Part shown: positions 9,371 to 18,410 of the stretch, piece by piece
Numbering within the stretch: position 1 is the stretch's first letter
Layout of the letters: the number at the start of each line of letters is the position of its first letter
Source of the DNA: Methylocaldum szegediense
Lineage (GTDB): Bacteria > Pseudomonadota > Gammaproteobacteria > Methylococcales > Methylococcaceae
DNA length: 64,000 nucleotides
Assembly: GCF_949769195.1 (NCBI RefSeq)
Contig: NZ_OX458333.1
Coordinates: forward strand, 3,940,001-4,004,000
Direction of reading: 5' to 3'
Program-made: the position numbers and the translations under genes
Notes under the pieces: generated by a model
Told to the model about the DNA's origin: nothing
The model's database searches: none
What the model saw: only the letters and a program-made list of their open reading frames with translations

Positions 9371-10477
9371 ATGAGCGTTCCAATAAGGCAACAAATCAGC
9401 GTCGCGAAGTATCTTTTGCGACAAAAATTAAGGGGAAACAAGCGTTATCCGTTAGTGTTGATGCTCGAGCCCTTATTTCGCTGCAATTTGGCCTGTGCCG
9501 GTTGTGGCAAGATCGATTATCCCGATGAAATTTTGAATCGCCGGCTCAGCGTCGAGGAATGTTTGGCGGCCGTTGATGAGTGTGGCGCGCCGATTGTTTC
9601 CATTGCCGGGGGCGAACCGCTGTTGCACAAAGAGCTGCCGCAGATCGTCGAAGGGATCATTCAGCGTAAGAAATACGTCTATCTTTGTACTAATGCGCTT
9701 CTGCTCAAGAAACGCATCGACGATTACAAACCTTCCCCCTATCTCACTTTTTCGATACACCTCGACGGCAATCGCGAGCGTCACGATGCGTCCGTCTGTC
9801 AGAAAGGCGTGTTCGACCGCGCTGTTGAAGCGGTGAAACTCGCTATCTCGCGCGGGTTCCGCGTCACTATCAATTGTACTCTGTTTCAGGGCGAAAGCGC
9901 CGAAGAAGTCGCCGAATTCCTCGACTTTTGCAAGAAACTTGGGGTCGAGGGCACGACGATCGCGCCGGGGTTCAGCTACGAACACGCGCCGCTGCAGAAC
10001 ATTTTCATCAAGATGCGCGACAGTAAGGAATTGTTCCGCAAGGTGTTCAAGCTCGGGCGCGGCCGCAAGTGGAAGCTAAACCATTCCAGTCTGTACCTGG
10101 ATTTTTTGGCGGGCAATCAGGCTTATAACTGTACCCCTTGGGGCAATCCCACCCGTAACGTATTCGGCTGGCAAAAGCCTTGTTATTTGTTGGTCGATGA
10201 GGGATATGCTCCGTCATTCAAGGCGTTGATGGAGGAGACGCCTTGGCACAAGTACGGTAATGCCAAGAATCCGAAATGCGCCAATTGCATGGCGCATTGT
10301 GGATACGAGGCGACCGCAGTGGAAGACGCCGTGAAACATCCCTTGAAAGCCGCCTGGGTTGCCCTGTTCGGACCGCGTACGGATGGTCCGATGGCGCCGG
10401 AGCCGGTGCCGGAATACGATGTGGATACGGTAGGCGTCAAGGCTCGACCGGCTATTCGCATCCAAGCTATTGACTGA
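9371..10477 (+). CDS. hpnH: Adenosyl-hopene transferase HpnH (radical SAM)
   Basis: A 368-residue radical SAM enzyme with its cluster cysteines at C38, C42 and C45 (CNLACAGC), followed by the SAM-binding SIAGGEPLLH segment. A Cys-rich tail (NCMAHCGYE) is usual for HpnH. It adds adenosine from SAM to the hopene side chain, the first committed step to C35 hopanoids, and its product is processed by HpnG. It is transcribed away from the shc operon across a 420-base gap and followed by a strong terminator. Confidence 0.92.
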   Translation: MSVPIRQQISVAKYLLRQKLRGNKRYPLVLMLEPLFRCNLACAGCGKIDYPDEILNRRLSVEECLAAVDECGAPIVSIAGGEPLLHKELPQIVEGIIQRKKYVYLCTNALLLKKRIDDYKPSPYLTFSIHLDGNRERHDASVCQKGVFDRAVEAVKLAISRGFRVTINCTLFQGESAEEVAEFLDFCKKLGVEGTTIAPGFSYEHAPLQNIFIKMRDSKELFRKVFKLGRGRKWKLNHSSLYLDFLAGNQAYNCTPWGNPTRNVFGWQKPCYLLVDEGYAPSFKALMEETPWHKYGNAKNPKCANCMAHCGYEATAVEDAVKHPLKAAWVALFGPRTDGPMAPEPVPEYDVDTVGVKARPAIRIQAID

Positions 10478-10495
10478 ATTTGAGATTTAGGAAGG

Positions 10496-10538
10496 GGCCG
10501 GCGGTACGGCTTGGAGCCGAAGTATCGCCGGCCTTTTT
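10496..10538 (+). terminator. Rho-independent terminator after hpnH
   Basis: The arms GGCCGGCG (10496-10503) and CGCCGGCC (10526-10533) pair perfectly. An inner CGGC/GCCG stem (507-510 with 516-519 of the same block) stacks within the loop, and TTTTT follows directly. Confidence 0.85.
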
Positions 10539-10610
10539 CATTTTAGCTTCGGTGATCGATTTCGACTGGGGGTCGGTTTTGCCGTGACGGCGGGTTGCCT
10601 TTTCCTTTTG

Positions 10611-11057
10611 CTACAGCCAGCGCGGCACGCGGCGTTGGTATTCCTGGTAACTTTCCGCAAATAGACTGATTAGCTTGTTTTCCTCGTAAGGAATAAAGTG
10701 CCGGTCGATCACGAAAAAGAAGCCTATCGGCGCGATGAACATCGATAGCGAGCCGACGAACAAGGCGAGCCCCATCAAAGCCGTGAGAATTCCCAAATAC
10801 ATCGGGTTGCGAGTCCAGCAATAAGGCCCATCTTTCGCGAGTGCAGTAGGATCGTCCGTCGGCACGAACGTGGTTCGGAGAAGGCGGAATTGAAACAGTG
10901 CTGAGGCGCTCGTGGTGGCGCCCACGGCCATGAGTATGATTCCCAGGCTGGGCATATGGATGGACGGGAATCCAGTGGTTATCTGAGCTAAGCCATAGCC
11001 TAGGCCAGCAAGAGCCAAGGCGATGACAGGAGGCGGAAAACGAAGTATCTGCTGCAT
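10611..11057 (-). CDS. Isoprenylcysteine carboxyl methyltransferase-like membrane protein
   Basis: A 148-residue membrane protein with about four hydrophobic spans and the C-terminal signature GPYCWTRNPMYLGIL followed by YEENKLISLFAESYQEYQRRVPRWL. This is the SAM-binding region of the ICMT/PEMT membrane methyltransferase family. In bacteria these enzymes methylate small or lipid substrates; the actual substrate is unknown. The gene is convergent with hpnH and shares the space around its terminator. Its position beside hopanoid genes does not prove a role there. Confidence 0.75.
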   Translation of the reverse strand: MQQILRFPPPVIALALAGLGYGLAQITTGFPSIHMPSLGIILMAVGATTSASALFQFRLLRTTFVPTDDPTALAKDGPYCWTRNPMYLGILTALMGLALFVGSLSMFIAPIGFFFVIDRHFIPYEENKLISLFAESYQEYQRRVPRWL

Positions 11058-11183
11058 GATCGAATAATAATTAATAACTAGACAAGCTTAAGGCACGGCG
11101 GCGATGATACGGCAGGCATCTGTCGCCTGAAAAGCCCAACCGCGATCCGAAATTCCGGAGCGACAGCACGGGGTACGGTTAGC

Positions 11184-11918
11184 TCACCGCAAAAATCGAT
11201 CGACGTCGTTTAATTGCCAGTGAATATCCGGTGCTCGGGCGCAGAGCGCGGCACTGACGTCCTCGCCGAGATTCAACTTCCGTAGTGACCAGTCGTCGGG
11301 AGGACCGCACGATTCCGGTATCTCTTCCCAGCGCGGAATTTCGTCAGGCGAGAGGATGCATCGGGTTAGTCCGAGCCCCAGACCCCGGCCTACAGCCTTG
11401 ATGAACGCCTCCTTGCACGTCCAGACATCAAAAAATGCTGCCAACTGCCTAGAAGGGGGGAGCGCCTGCCAGCGATCGCGCTCGGAAGGGGCGAAACAAC
11501 GTTCGACCAAACCGTCGACGTGCGCCAGTGGACGCCGGACCTCGATGTCGACTCCGAGCGCCATGTCCGAGCCCACCGCAAAAAGTGCCCGATCCCCGGA
11601 GTGGGAAACGTTGAATACCAAACCCTGGTCAGGTTCCGTTCCAGCCAACCGCGGTTTGCCGTGTTCGCTGCGTTCGAATCTGAGCGTATGCGGTGGTAAA
11701 CCCAGATATCGGGACATTAGGGTTCGCAATGTCCCTTGCGTCGCAATGAAACGCTGCTTATGGAGCTCAGAACGGAACTTTGAGCAGCGGTTGCGCTCGC
11801 TCGGATCGAGCGTGTTCCAAAGGGCCTCCTGATCGACCGGTGTAACGGCGAGGTTCAAATGCCAAACATGGACTTCGTTGCCACTGGGCCTCTGGATCGC
11901 ATTGGGTTGTGACTTCAT
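11184..11918 (-). CDS. Sfp-type 4'-phosphopantetheinyl transferase
   Basis: About 244 residues with the two hallmark motifs of the Sfp/Gsp/HetI family: GVDIEVRRP (Mg ligands) and FFDVWTCKEAFIKAVGRGL (WxxKEAxxK). It transfers the 4'-phosphopantetheine arm of coenzyme A onto carrier proteins. The ATG at 11918 has AAGAG upstream; a TTG at 11945 would add 9 residues. It is divergent from the fabG-glycosyltransferase run, so it may serve a carrier protein of a nearby lipid or polyene pathway. No carrier protein gene is in the window. Confidence 0.88.
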   Translation of the reverse strand: MKSQPNAIQRPSGNEVHVWHLNLAVTPVDQEALWNTLDPSERNRCSKFRSELHKQRFIATQGTLRTLMSRYLGLPPHTLRFERSEHGKPRLAGTEPDQGLVFNVSHSGDRALFAVGSDMALGVDIEVRRPLAHVDGLVERCFAPSERDRWQALPPSRQLAAFFDVWTCKEAFIKAVGRGLGLGLTRCILSPDEIPRWEEIPESCGPPDDWSLRKLNLGEDVSAALCARAPDIHWQLNDVDRFLR

Positions 11919-12346
11919 GTGCTCTTTTGGCCGGACGAGTTCCAATAGGAATCAGGTAAACGCCGAGCTTCGTCCGCTGTTTTTTGCAGTTTGGTTCCGT
12001 AGCTTGCGGATTCGCTCTTGGGAATCCGGATCGGGATGGTTTTCATGATCCGTAAAACTTAAAATTCGCCCTCCGTTTCGACGAGTTGACTCGTTGATTG
12101 TCAATCGGCCCTGAAAATTCTTTCCGGGTATTTCGGACTAGTGCCTCCGATTCGCGTGGTCTGCCGCCGTGTCAGGGCAGACCTGCCTTGGATCACTCCT
12201 GCCTGGGCTACGGCGCGGGTCGATAAACGATGGCCGGCTAACGGGAACCGGAACATTTTAGGGTAAAGCGAAAATTTAAAGAAAATGAGCCGACATCGGC
12301 GGAGGTATCGCTTGCTCCATAATTTTGATCTAGGGTGGCCTGTTCC
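11919..12346. other. Intergenic region between phosphopantetheinyl transferase and fabG
   Basis: A 428-base divergent gap. No reading frame in it has recognisable protein character and I see no RNA gene. It presumably carries promoters for both flanking genes. Confidence 0.5.
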
Positions 12347-13066
12347 ATGAAACGGGCATTGGTAACCGGCGGCAGCGGTGCGATCGGCGGAGCGATCGCG
12401 AGGCAATTGGCCGAAGACGGCTTGCATGTCATCGTACACGGTTTCTCAAATCGTGAGGGCGTATGCCGCGTGGTTGAAGACATTCAGGCACGGGGTGGAT
12501 CTGCAGAGGCCGTTTACTTCGATGTCGGGGATGGCGCGTCCGCCGAAGCGGCACTGGAAACGCTGTTGGAAGCCGGCGCCATCCAGGTGTTGGTGAATAA
12601 TGCTGGCATTCATGACGACGCGCCGCTGGCTGGCATGCGTCGGGAACAATGGCGGCGTGTTGTCGAAATTTCGTTGAACGGGTTCTATAACGTTACCCAG
12701 CCGTTGCTCCTGCCCATGATCCGGACCCGATGGGGGCGCATCGTAAACGTGTCGTCGGTAGCCGCGCTCATGGGGAACCGCGGTCAAGCCAATTATGCGG
12801 CAGCCAAGGCCGGCTTGATTGGCGCTTCCAGGTCGCTCGCTCTCGAACTTGCGTCTCGCGGAATCTCGGTAAACGTGGTCGCGCCAGGTATCATCGAAAG
12901 TCCGATGATTTCGGGTACCTTCAATCCCGAATTGATCGAGCGGCTAGTGCCGATGAAGCGCGCCGGAAAGCCGGAGGAGGTGGCCTATCTGGTCAGCTTC
13001 TTGGCCTCTGATAAGGCGTCCTATATCACGGGGCAGGTGTTCTCCGTGAACGGCGGCATGGCATGA
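12347..13066 (+). CDS. fabG: FabG-type 3-oxoacyl-ACP reductase
   Basis: A 239-residue short-chain dehydrogenase. The NADPH loop TGGSGAIGGAIA is at residues 7-18, the NNAG motif follows, and the catalytic Ser-Tyr-Lys triad lies in NVSSVAALMG and NYAAAKAG. The C-terminus YITGQVFSVNGGMA is typical of FabG. It reduces 3-oxoacyl-ACP to the 3-hydroxy form. The ATG at 12347 is preferred over a GTG four codons earlier. Its stop overlaps the next start as ATGA. It is an extra FabG paralog outside any fatty-acid operon, so a role in a specialised lipid or aryl-polyene-like pathway is possible but unproven. Confidence 0.85.
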   Translation: MKRALVTGGSGAIGGAIARQLAEDGLHVIVHGFSNREGVCRVVEDIQARGGSAEAVYFDVGDGASAEAALETLLEAGAIQVLVNNAGIHDDAPLAGMRREQWRRVVEISLNGFYNVTQPLLLPMIRTRWGRIVNVSSVAALMGNRGQANYAAAKAGLIGASRSLALELASRGISVNVVAPGIIESPMISGTFNPELIERLVPMKRAGKPEEVAYLVSFLASDKASYITGQVFSVNGGMA

Positions 13067-13881
13067 GTCTGACTCGAACAGAGGACCCTGGTTTCGAGGG
13101 TAACGCGCAGTACGCCGTGGTGATCCCGGCCTTCAACGAGGCGGCGACCATTCGGGATGTCGCGAGCGCGGCGCTTCGGTTCGTGCCGCGCGTCATCGTG
13201 GTGGACGATGGTTCGACCGACGGCACGGCTGCGGCTCTGGCCGGGATAGCTGTCGAGTTGCTCCGGAACCCGACGAACCAGGGTAAGGCGGCGAGCCTTT
13301 GGCGCGGTTTGCAGCACGCCCTAAGGGATGAAAGCCTCATGGCCGTGATAACCATCGACGGCGACGGACAACATGACCCCGCTGAAATTCCCAAACTGCT
13401 TTCCGCGGCGCGCCGCTTCCCGCGCCATATCGTGATCGGGTCCAGGTTGTGGAATTGGGCGGCCATACCGCCGGCTCGCTACCGCGCCAATCGTTTCGCT
13501 AATTTCTGGATTGCTTGGGCTTCCGGGCAGCCGATCGAGGACAGCCAATCGGGTTTCCGGGTTTATCCCGCGGACTTGATTCGCTCGGTGAGGCTGTCCT
13601 GCACTCGGGAAAAAAGTTTCGTATTCGAAAGCGAAATTCTCATCGAAGGTGCCCGCTTGGGGTTTTATGCCATGCCGGTGCGGGTCAGCACCGTCTATCG
13701 TGGCCATGCCCGACCCAGCCATTTTCGTCCGGTGATGGACATTCTCAGGATTACGCGCATGGTGGCGTGGAAGCTGATTGCCAACGGCCTTTATCTGCAG
13801 GGACTTTGGCGCAGCCTGACCATGCGCCCGATGAATTGCGAGCAGTGTGGCTCACAACGGGACCTAACCGAAACAGAATAA
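13063..13881 (+). CDS. Family 2 glycosyltransferase
   Basis: A 272-residue GT-A fold protein. It has the nucleotide-sugar motif VVDDGSTDGT and the metal-binding TIDGDGQHDP of the dolichyl-phosphate-mannose synthase-like subgroup, then a QSGFRVYP segment that closes the active site. No membrane anchor is evident. The tail contains CEQCGSQ, a lone CxxC pair. Its start overlaps the fabG stop by 4 bases (ATGA), so the two are translationally coupled, which suggests a shared glycolipid or lipid-linked product. The sugar and acceptor are unknown. Confidence 0.85.
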   Translation: MSLTRTEDPGFEGNAQYAVVIPAFNEAATIRDVASAALRFVPRVIVVDDGSTDGTAAALAGIAVELLRNPTNQGKAASLWRGLQHALRDESLMAVITIDGDGQHDPAEIPKLLSAARRFPRHIVIGSRLWNWAAIPPARYRANRFANFWIAWASGQPIEDSQSGFRVYPADLIRSVRLSCTREKSFVFESEILIEGARLGFYAMPVRVSTVYRGHARPSHFRPVMDILRITRMVAWKLIANGLYLQGLWRSLTMRPMNCEQCGSQRDLTETE

Positions 13882-13900
13882 AGAGAATAATTAATTTAGG

Positions 13901-15196
13901 ATGGCGATCAACTCGGCTCAGAGCGGCGTTCAAGCCACCGAACACGTACTCTTTTTTACTCTTGTACAGCTGGCTGTCATCATCATCGCGGCGCGCGTGG
14001 CAGGTTACTTGGCGAGGCAGATCGGCCAGCCCCGAGCGGTAGGGGAGATCGTCGCGGGCCTTTTGCTCGGGCCTTCGCTGTTCGGATTGGTCGCGCCGGA
14101 GACCTTCCAAGTGATATTTTGGTCAACCGACACGACCCCCATCAGTGTCATGAGCCAGATCGGGTTGATCATGCTGATGTTTCAGGTGGGGTTGGAATTC
14201 GACTTTTCCCACCTCAAGTCGCCGCAAAACAAGCGTGCGGTCGGCTTGATAAGCATTCTCGGGGTTGCGTTACCCTTTGCGCTGGGAATGGCAGTCGGTT
14301 ATGCGTCCGCACCCCATCTCGCCGCGGGTATTTCCGTGCTGGGATACGCTTTGTTCATAGCCACCGCCTTTTCGATCACGGCTGTGCCGATCTTGGGACG
14401 CATTATGATGGAGTTCGATTTGACGCGCACTCGGATCGGGGTTATCACCATCTCCTCGGCTGCCGTTAACGACGTGGTTGGCTGGATGTTGCTGGCATTC
14501 ATTTCGGCTGCCGTGACGGCACATTTCTCGGTTGCCGGCATGCTGGCACAGCTAGGTTTGTTGTCGCTTTACGTCATCGTATGTCTGTACGCAGTGCGGC
14601 AAGTGCTGCGGTTCATCGTGCGCCGTTTCGAATTCAACCATCAGGCATTACCACAGGACCTCATGGCGATTCTCTTGGTTATCGTGTTCACGTCGGCTAT
14701 GTTGACCAGCAAACTGGGGATCTTCGCCATCTTCGGCGGTTTCATGATGGGGGTCTTGTTGCACGATCAGCGCGAGTTGGTGGAAGCGTGGAAGCACAAA
14801 GTCGCTGATTTGGTGACGGTATTCTTTCTGCCGATTTTTTTCACCTATACCGGGCTGCGTACCGACATCGGAGGATTAGAAACCGGGGCACTTTGGCTTT
14901 GGTGCGCGGTGCTCGTGTTTCTGGCCGTTTTGGGAAAATTCGGCGGCTGTTATGTCGGGGCGCGGCTCTCCGGCTTGGGACGCGCGGATGCACGGAACAT
15001 CGCCATCATGATGAATACACGCGCGCTGATGGAACTGGTTGTCGTAAATGTGGGGCTCGAACTCGGCGTAATCCCCAGCCAAGTCTTTACCATGCTGGTG
15101 CTCATGGCGATCGTGAGCACGATCATGACGGCACCGGGGCTTCGTGCCTGGTTACCGTCCGTAGGACGCGCGATTCCTGCAGAGCGTGATGCTTAA
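13901..15196 (+). CDS. CPA2-type cation:proton antiporter
   Basis: A 431-residue membrane protein with about 12 hydrophobic spans, of the Na+/H+ exchanger family (CPA2/KefB type). Seen features are RQIGQPRAVGEIVAGLLLGPSLFG near the N-terminus and the AAVNDVVGWMLLAF segment that holds the ion-binding acidic residue. No cytosolic nucleotide-binding (TrkA-N) domain follows. It starts 19 bases after the glycosyltransferase gene, so it is likely co-transcribed, and it converges on the MOSC gene 8 bases away. The ion handled is not predictable from the sequence. Confidence 0.85.
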   Translation: MAINSAQSGVQATEHVLFFTLVQLAVIIIAARVAGYLARQIGQPRAVGEIVAGLLLGPSLFGLVAPETFQVIFWSTDTTPISVMSQIGLIMLMFQVGLEFDFSHLKSPQNKRAVGLISILGVALPFALGMAVGYASAPHLAAGISVLGYALFIATAFSITAVPILGRIMMEFDLTRTRIGVITISSAAVNDVVGWMLLAFISAAVTAHFSVAGMLAQLGLLSLYVIVCLYAVRQVLRFIVRRFEFNHQALPQDLMAILLVIVFTSAMLTSKLGIFAIFGGFMMGVLLHDQRELVEAWKHKVADLVTVFFLPIFFTYTGLRTDIGGLETGALWLWCAVLVFLAVLGKFGGCYVGARLSGLGRADARNIAIMMNTRALMELVVVNVGLELGVIPSQVFTMLVLMAIVSTIMTAPGLRAWLPSVGRAIPAERDA

Positions 15197-15204
15197 CCCG
15201 GCGC

Positions 15205-15846
15205 TTACGCGCGCAAGCGGCGTTTCTCCAGGCTCTCGCGCCAGGATTGGGACAGCGCGTCGATGCGCAGGGCCTTTGCAATAATCTCTTGTTGACGGGG
15301 GCCTTTTATGATCGCCAGCATGGCATCCGCAATTGTCAAACGCTCCGGGTCTTCTTGAAGACGGATGATGGGATCACCGGAACCCACTTCGCCCTCTTTC
15401 AGTACGCGAAAATAAAAGCCAGTTCGGCCTGACTTGAGGAAGATGTCGACAAATGATGAGTCACCCATCTTAATCCCGAGTTTGAAACAGGGGACGCGCG
15501 GTTGGGTAACCTGAACTACGATTTTGCCGACCTGGAAGATATCGCCGATGTGAACGGCTTCGTCGGGCATCCCGCTGACGGTAAAGTTTTCGCCGAATTG
15601 GCCGTAAGGGAAAGGGGGCTTATCCAGTTTCTTTTCCCAGAAACGGTAGTTTTCCTCCGTATAAACATAAATGGCTTTATCTTTGCCGCCATGATTTTCG
15701 AGGTCGGCTTGCACATCTCCCTCGAGTCCGAATGTGCCGGCTTTAACGGGGCCGGGGACGGGTTCTTTGAAAATGCCCGTGGAAACCGAGCGGCCGTTGT
15801 ATTCGACCTGTTTCGCTTGAGCCAAGCTGACTGCCAAGAGTTTCAT
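15205..15846 (-). CDS. MOSC domain protein (YiiM-like)
   Basis: A 213-residue protein with a MOSC (molybdenum cofactor sulfurase C-terminal) domain. The central conserved Cys is in QPRVPCFKLGIKMG, and a C-terminal helical (3-alpha) domain follows, as in YiiM. YiiM-like proteins are stand-alone molybdenum-cofactor enzymes that reduce N-hydroxylated compounds. The gene ends 8 bases from the convergent antiporter gene, and rnhB lies 27 bases upstream on the same strand. Confidence 0.85.
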   Translation of the reverse strand: MKLLAVSLAQAKQVEYNGRSVSTGIFKEPVPGPVKAGTFGLEGDVQADLENHGGKDKAIYVYTEENYRFWEKKLDKPPFPYGQFGENFTVSGMPDEAVHIGDIFQVGKIVVQVTQPRVPCFKLGIKMGDSSFVDIFLKSGRTGFYFRVLKEGEVGSGDPIIRLQEDPERLTIADAMLAIIKGPRQQEIIAKALRIDALSQSWRESLEKRRLRA

Positions 15847-15873
15847 CGGCGTTTCGCTGATTACTGAAGTGTT

Positions 15874-16449
15874 CTAATCGAGTTCAGGAGCGCTCGTTAA
15901 CCTGACTGGTGCGAATGACCGTCGGTGGCCCGGACTCGGTCCGAATTGACGTAAGCGTGAGGTATGGAGGCGCGTGGGGTAGCCTTTGTGGAGAAAGAAC
16001 TCGTAACCCGGGTAGAGGCTGTCCAGGATTTCCATCTCCCGGTCCCGGAATACCTTGGCTAGTATCGATGCGGCGGAGATCGCCGGCACGCTTGTATCGC
16101 CGCCGATGATGGCTTCTCCGGGACAAGGAAGGTCCGGATAACGATTGCCGTCGACCAATGCCAGATCCGGTTTCACGGGCAAGGCGTTGAAGGCGCGGCG
16201 CATGGCCAGCAGCGACGCCTCAAGGATATTGATCCGATCGATTTCGCTAGCTTCGGCCCGTCCAATTGCAAAGGCTACGGCTTTCGACCGGATAGCTCGG
16301 GCCAATTGTTCGCGCCGCTGCGATGTCAGTTTTTTCGAGTCGGTCAGACCCTCGATATGAAAATGACTGTCGATAACGACCGCCGCCGCGACCACAGGTC
16401 CGGCGATACACCCGCGACCCACTTCATCGAAACCGGCAATCAGCGCCAT
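15874..16449 (-). CDS. rnhB: Ribonuclease HII
   Basis: A 191-residue RNase HII starting [13 protein letters not shown], with the catalytic Asp-Glu at the N-terminus and further acidic residues in LALVDGNR. It cuts the RNA strand of RNA/DNA hybrids and removes single ribonucleotides. It lies 24 bases after lpxA at the end of the bamA-ompH-fabZ-lpxA run, as in other gammaproteobacteria, though lpxB, which usually sits between, is absent here. Confidence 0.93.
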   Translation of the reverse strand: MALIAGFDEVGRGCIAGPVVAAAVVIDSHFHIEGLTDSKKLTSQRREQLARAIRSKAVAFAIGRAEASEIDRINILEASLLAMRRAFNALPVKPDLALVDGNRYPDLPCPGEAIIGGDTSVPAISAASILAKVFRDREMEILDSLYPGYEFFLHKGYPTRLHTSRLRQFGPSPGHRRSFAPVRLTSAPELD

Positions 16450-16473
16450 AGGAATCGATTTCGAGCAACGCCG

Positions 16474-17244
16474 TTAGCGGATGATGCTCCGACCGGTTTG
16501 CCTAAGAAAATCCACCATCGCTTGAATCTCTGGCGTTTCCGCCGTCATTTCGACGAGCTGCTGAATGGCTTCTTCGAGCTTGAGTCGAGATTTGTATACG
16601 ATCTTGTAGGCTTTCCGAATCTGTCGGATCGACTCCGGGCTGAAACCTTGCCGTTCCAGGCCGACCGTATTGATGCCGTGGGGTTTGGTCGGGCTACCAC
16701 CTACCATGACATACGGGAGAATGTCGCGGGTAATGACGCTGCCCATGGCCGAAAAGCTATGCTGGCCGATCTTGCAGAACTGGTGTACCAGCGAGAATCC
16801 GCCCAATATGGCGTAATCGTCCACGCGGACATGGCCTGCGAGTGACGCGGCGTTAGCCATGATGACATGGCAGCCTATGACGCAGTCGTGGGCGACATGG
16901 GTGTACGCCATCAGCAGGTTATCGTTTCCAATTCGTGTAATGCCTTGATCCTGGACGGTGCCGCGGTGAATCGTGGCGTACTCGCGAACGATGTTGCGAT
17001 CGCCGATGTCGAGATAGGTGACCTCACCACGATATTTCTTGTCTTGTGGATCTTCCCCCACGGAAGCGAACTGAAAGATCCGGTTGTCTTTTCCGATTCG
17101 GGTCGGCCCTTTGATGACCACATGAGGACCGATTTCGGTGCCGGCGTCGATTCGGACATTGGGGCCGACGATGGAGTAGGCTCCTACACTGACATCGCTA
17201 GCTAACTCACAGGAAGGATCGATGATAGCTGTGGGATGAATCAA
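16474..17244 (-). CDS. lpxA: UDP-N-acetylglucosamine O-acyltransferase (LpxA)
   Basis: A 256-residue left-handed beta-helix protein (hexapeptide repeats such as [18 protein letters not shown]), with the LpxA active-site region around [12 protein letters not shown]. It attaches 3-hydroxyacyl from ACP to UDP-GlcNAc, the first step of lipid A synthesis. The start is a TTG ([11 protein letters not shown]) that overlaps the fabZ stop as TTGA and is preceded by GGAGAAGGAG. The frame runs 28 codons further upstream, but that part is fabZ in another frame. Confidence 0.93.
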   Translation of the reverse strand: MIHPTAIIDPSCELASDVSVGAYSIVGPNVRIDAGTEIGPHVVIKGPTRIGKDNRIFQFASVGEDPQDKKYRGEVTYLDIGDRNIVREYATIHRGTVQDQGITRIGNDNLLMAYTHVAHDCVIGCHVIMANAASLAGHVRVDDYAILGGFSLVHQFCKIGQHSFSAMGSVITRDILPYVMVGGSPTKPHGINTVGLERQGFSPESIRQIRKAYKIVYKSRLKLEEAIQQLVEMTAETPEIQAMVDFLRQTGRSIIR

Positions 17245-17717
17245 GACTCCTTCTCCGCCGCCGCACACATGATTTCCGCACTGGCCACGAATTCCCCATC
17301 GACCTCGGCACGACAAGAAAACGCCCAAATATTGCGTTTGTGACGCAGATAGGTCGCTTCCAACATCAGTCGGTCGCCGGGAACGACCGGGCGTTTGAAG
17401 CGCACTTTATCGAGGCCGACGAGATAGTAAACCATTCCTTTCCCCAAAACGTCCGGTGCAGTCTCCGACGCCAGCAAGCCGGTCGTCTGCGCCAGCGCTT
17501 CGATGATCAAAACCCCGGGCATGATGGGGAGTTCTGGGAAATGCCCCGTGAAAAAAGGCTCGTTATAGGTCACGTTTTTGTATGCCAAGAGCCGTTTGCC
17601 GGGATCTACCTCGAGAACCCGATCCACGAGGAGAAAAGGGTATCGATGAGGTAGATACTCTTGTATTTTTTGAATATCCAAAGGCGCTTTTCCTATTTCG
17701 AGGATGGATGGGATCAC
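17241..17717 (-). CDS. fabZ: (3R)-hydroxyacyl-ACP dehydratase FabZ
   Basis: A 158-residue hot-dog fold dehydratase with the FabZ signatures [20 protein letters not shown] and the catalytic His/Glu segments [23 protein letters not shown]. It dehydrates 3-hydroxyacyl-ACP in fatty-acid elongation. It starts with GTG 12 bases after ompH and overlaps lpxA by 4 bases, so it competes with LpxA for substrate while being made from the same mRNA. Confidence 0.94.
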   Translation of the reverse strand: MIPSILEIGKAPLDIQKIQEYLPHRYPFLLVDRVLEVDPGKRLLAYKNVTYNEPFFTGHFPELPIMPGVLIIEALAQTTGLLASETAPDVLGKGMVYYLVGLDKVRFKRPVVPGDRLMLEATYLRHKRNIWAFSCRAEVDGEFVASAEIMCAAAEKES

Positions 17718-17729
17718 GGCTCGGCAGTA

Positions 17730-18239
17730 TTACCGCCTGAAGCTGTCTTTCAGTTTTTTCTCGACCTTGCTGGTCACGTCGACAGTATCGCTGGCGAATA
17801 CCACGCCGTCAGTTAAGAGTAGATCGAAGTTCTCGTCTTTGGCTAGGGATTGAATAGCCTCAAAGATTTCCTTCTGCAATTGGGTAAGTTCTTCGTTGCG
17901 GCGGAGATTGAAATCTTCTCGAAATTCGTCCTGCAAGCGTTTGGCCTCGCGCTTGCGGCTGAGGATTTCCTTATCCAGTTTTTGCCGTTCGGCTTCGCTC
18001 ATGATTGCTGCATCTCTCGCAAGTTTTTCTTCCATTGCCTTAATTTGTTTCTGTTCCGCAACCAATTTCTTGTCGCGTGGCGCGAATTCTCGTTCGAGCT
18101 CTTTTTTCGCCCTCTCAGCTTGTGGTGCCCTTTCCAATAACCGAGCGACGTTGACGAAGCCAATCTTGAGTTCAGCGGCTTCAAGGCTCATACTCGCCAA
18201 TATGCCAAGCAGTGTAAAACCAATGCTTTTCTTTAACAT
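17730..18239 (-). CDS. skp: OmpH/Skp periplasmic chaperone
   Basis: About 169 residues. A signal peptide (MLKKSIGFTLLGILASMSLEA) leads into the Skp start AELKIGFVNVARLLERAPQ. Long charged coiled-coil helices follow (ELEREFAPRDKKLVAEQKQIK), and the family motif near the end is LLLTDGVVFAS. Skp trimers hold unfolded outer-membrane proteins and deliver them to the Bam complex, whose BamA is encoded directly upstream. I chose the ATG at 18239 because a GTG five codons earlier would shift the signal peptide. Confidence 0.9.
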   Translation of the reverse strand: MLKKSIGFTLLGILASMSLEAAELKIGFVNVARLLERAPQAERAKKELEREFAPRDKKLVAEQKQIKAMEEKLARDAAIMSEAERQKLDKEILSRKREAKRLQDEFREDFNLRRNEELTQLQKEIFEAIQSLAKDENFDLLLTDGVVFASDTVDVTSKVEKKLKDSFRR

Positions 18240-18410
18240 GTTTTTAAGTCTCACTTCGAAAATTCGGTTGATGGAAAGGTAATCGGTGGCAGAAATAGAG
18301 TTTGTAATGGTTTTGGAATCTGTAGTTGCCGTAGCATCCTAATTCCGATTATACAAAAACTGTTTGACCCCCAGCGACTCTCCACATTCTCTCTGACCGT
18401 GGGCGCATCC

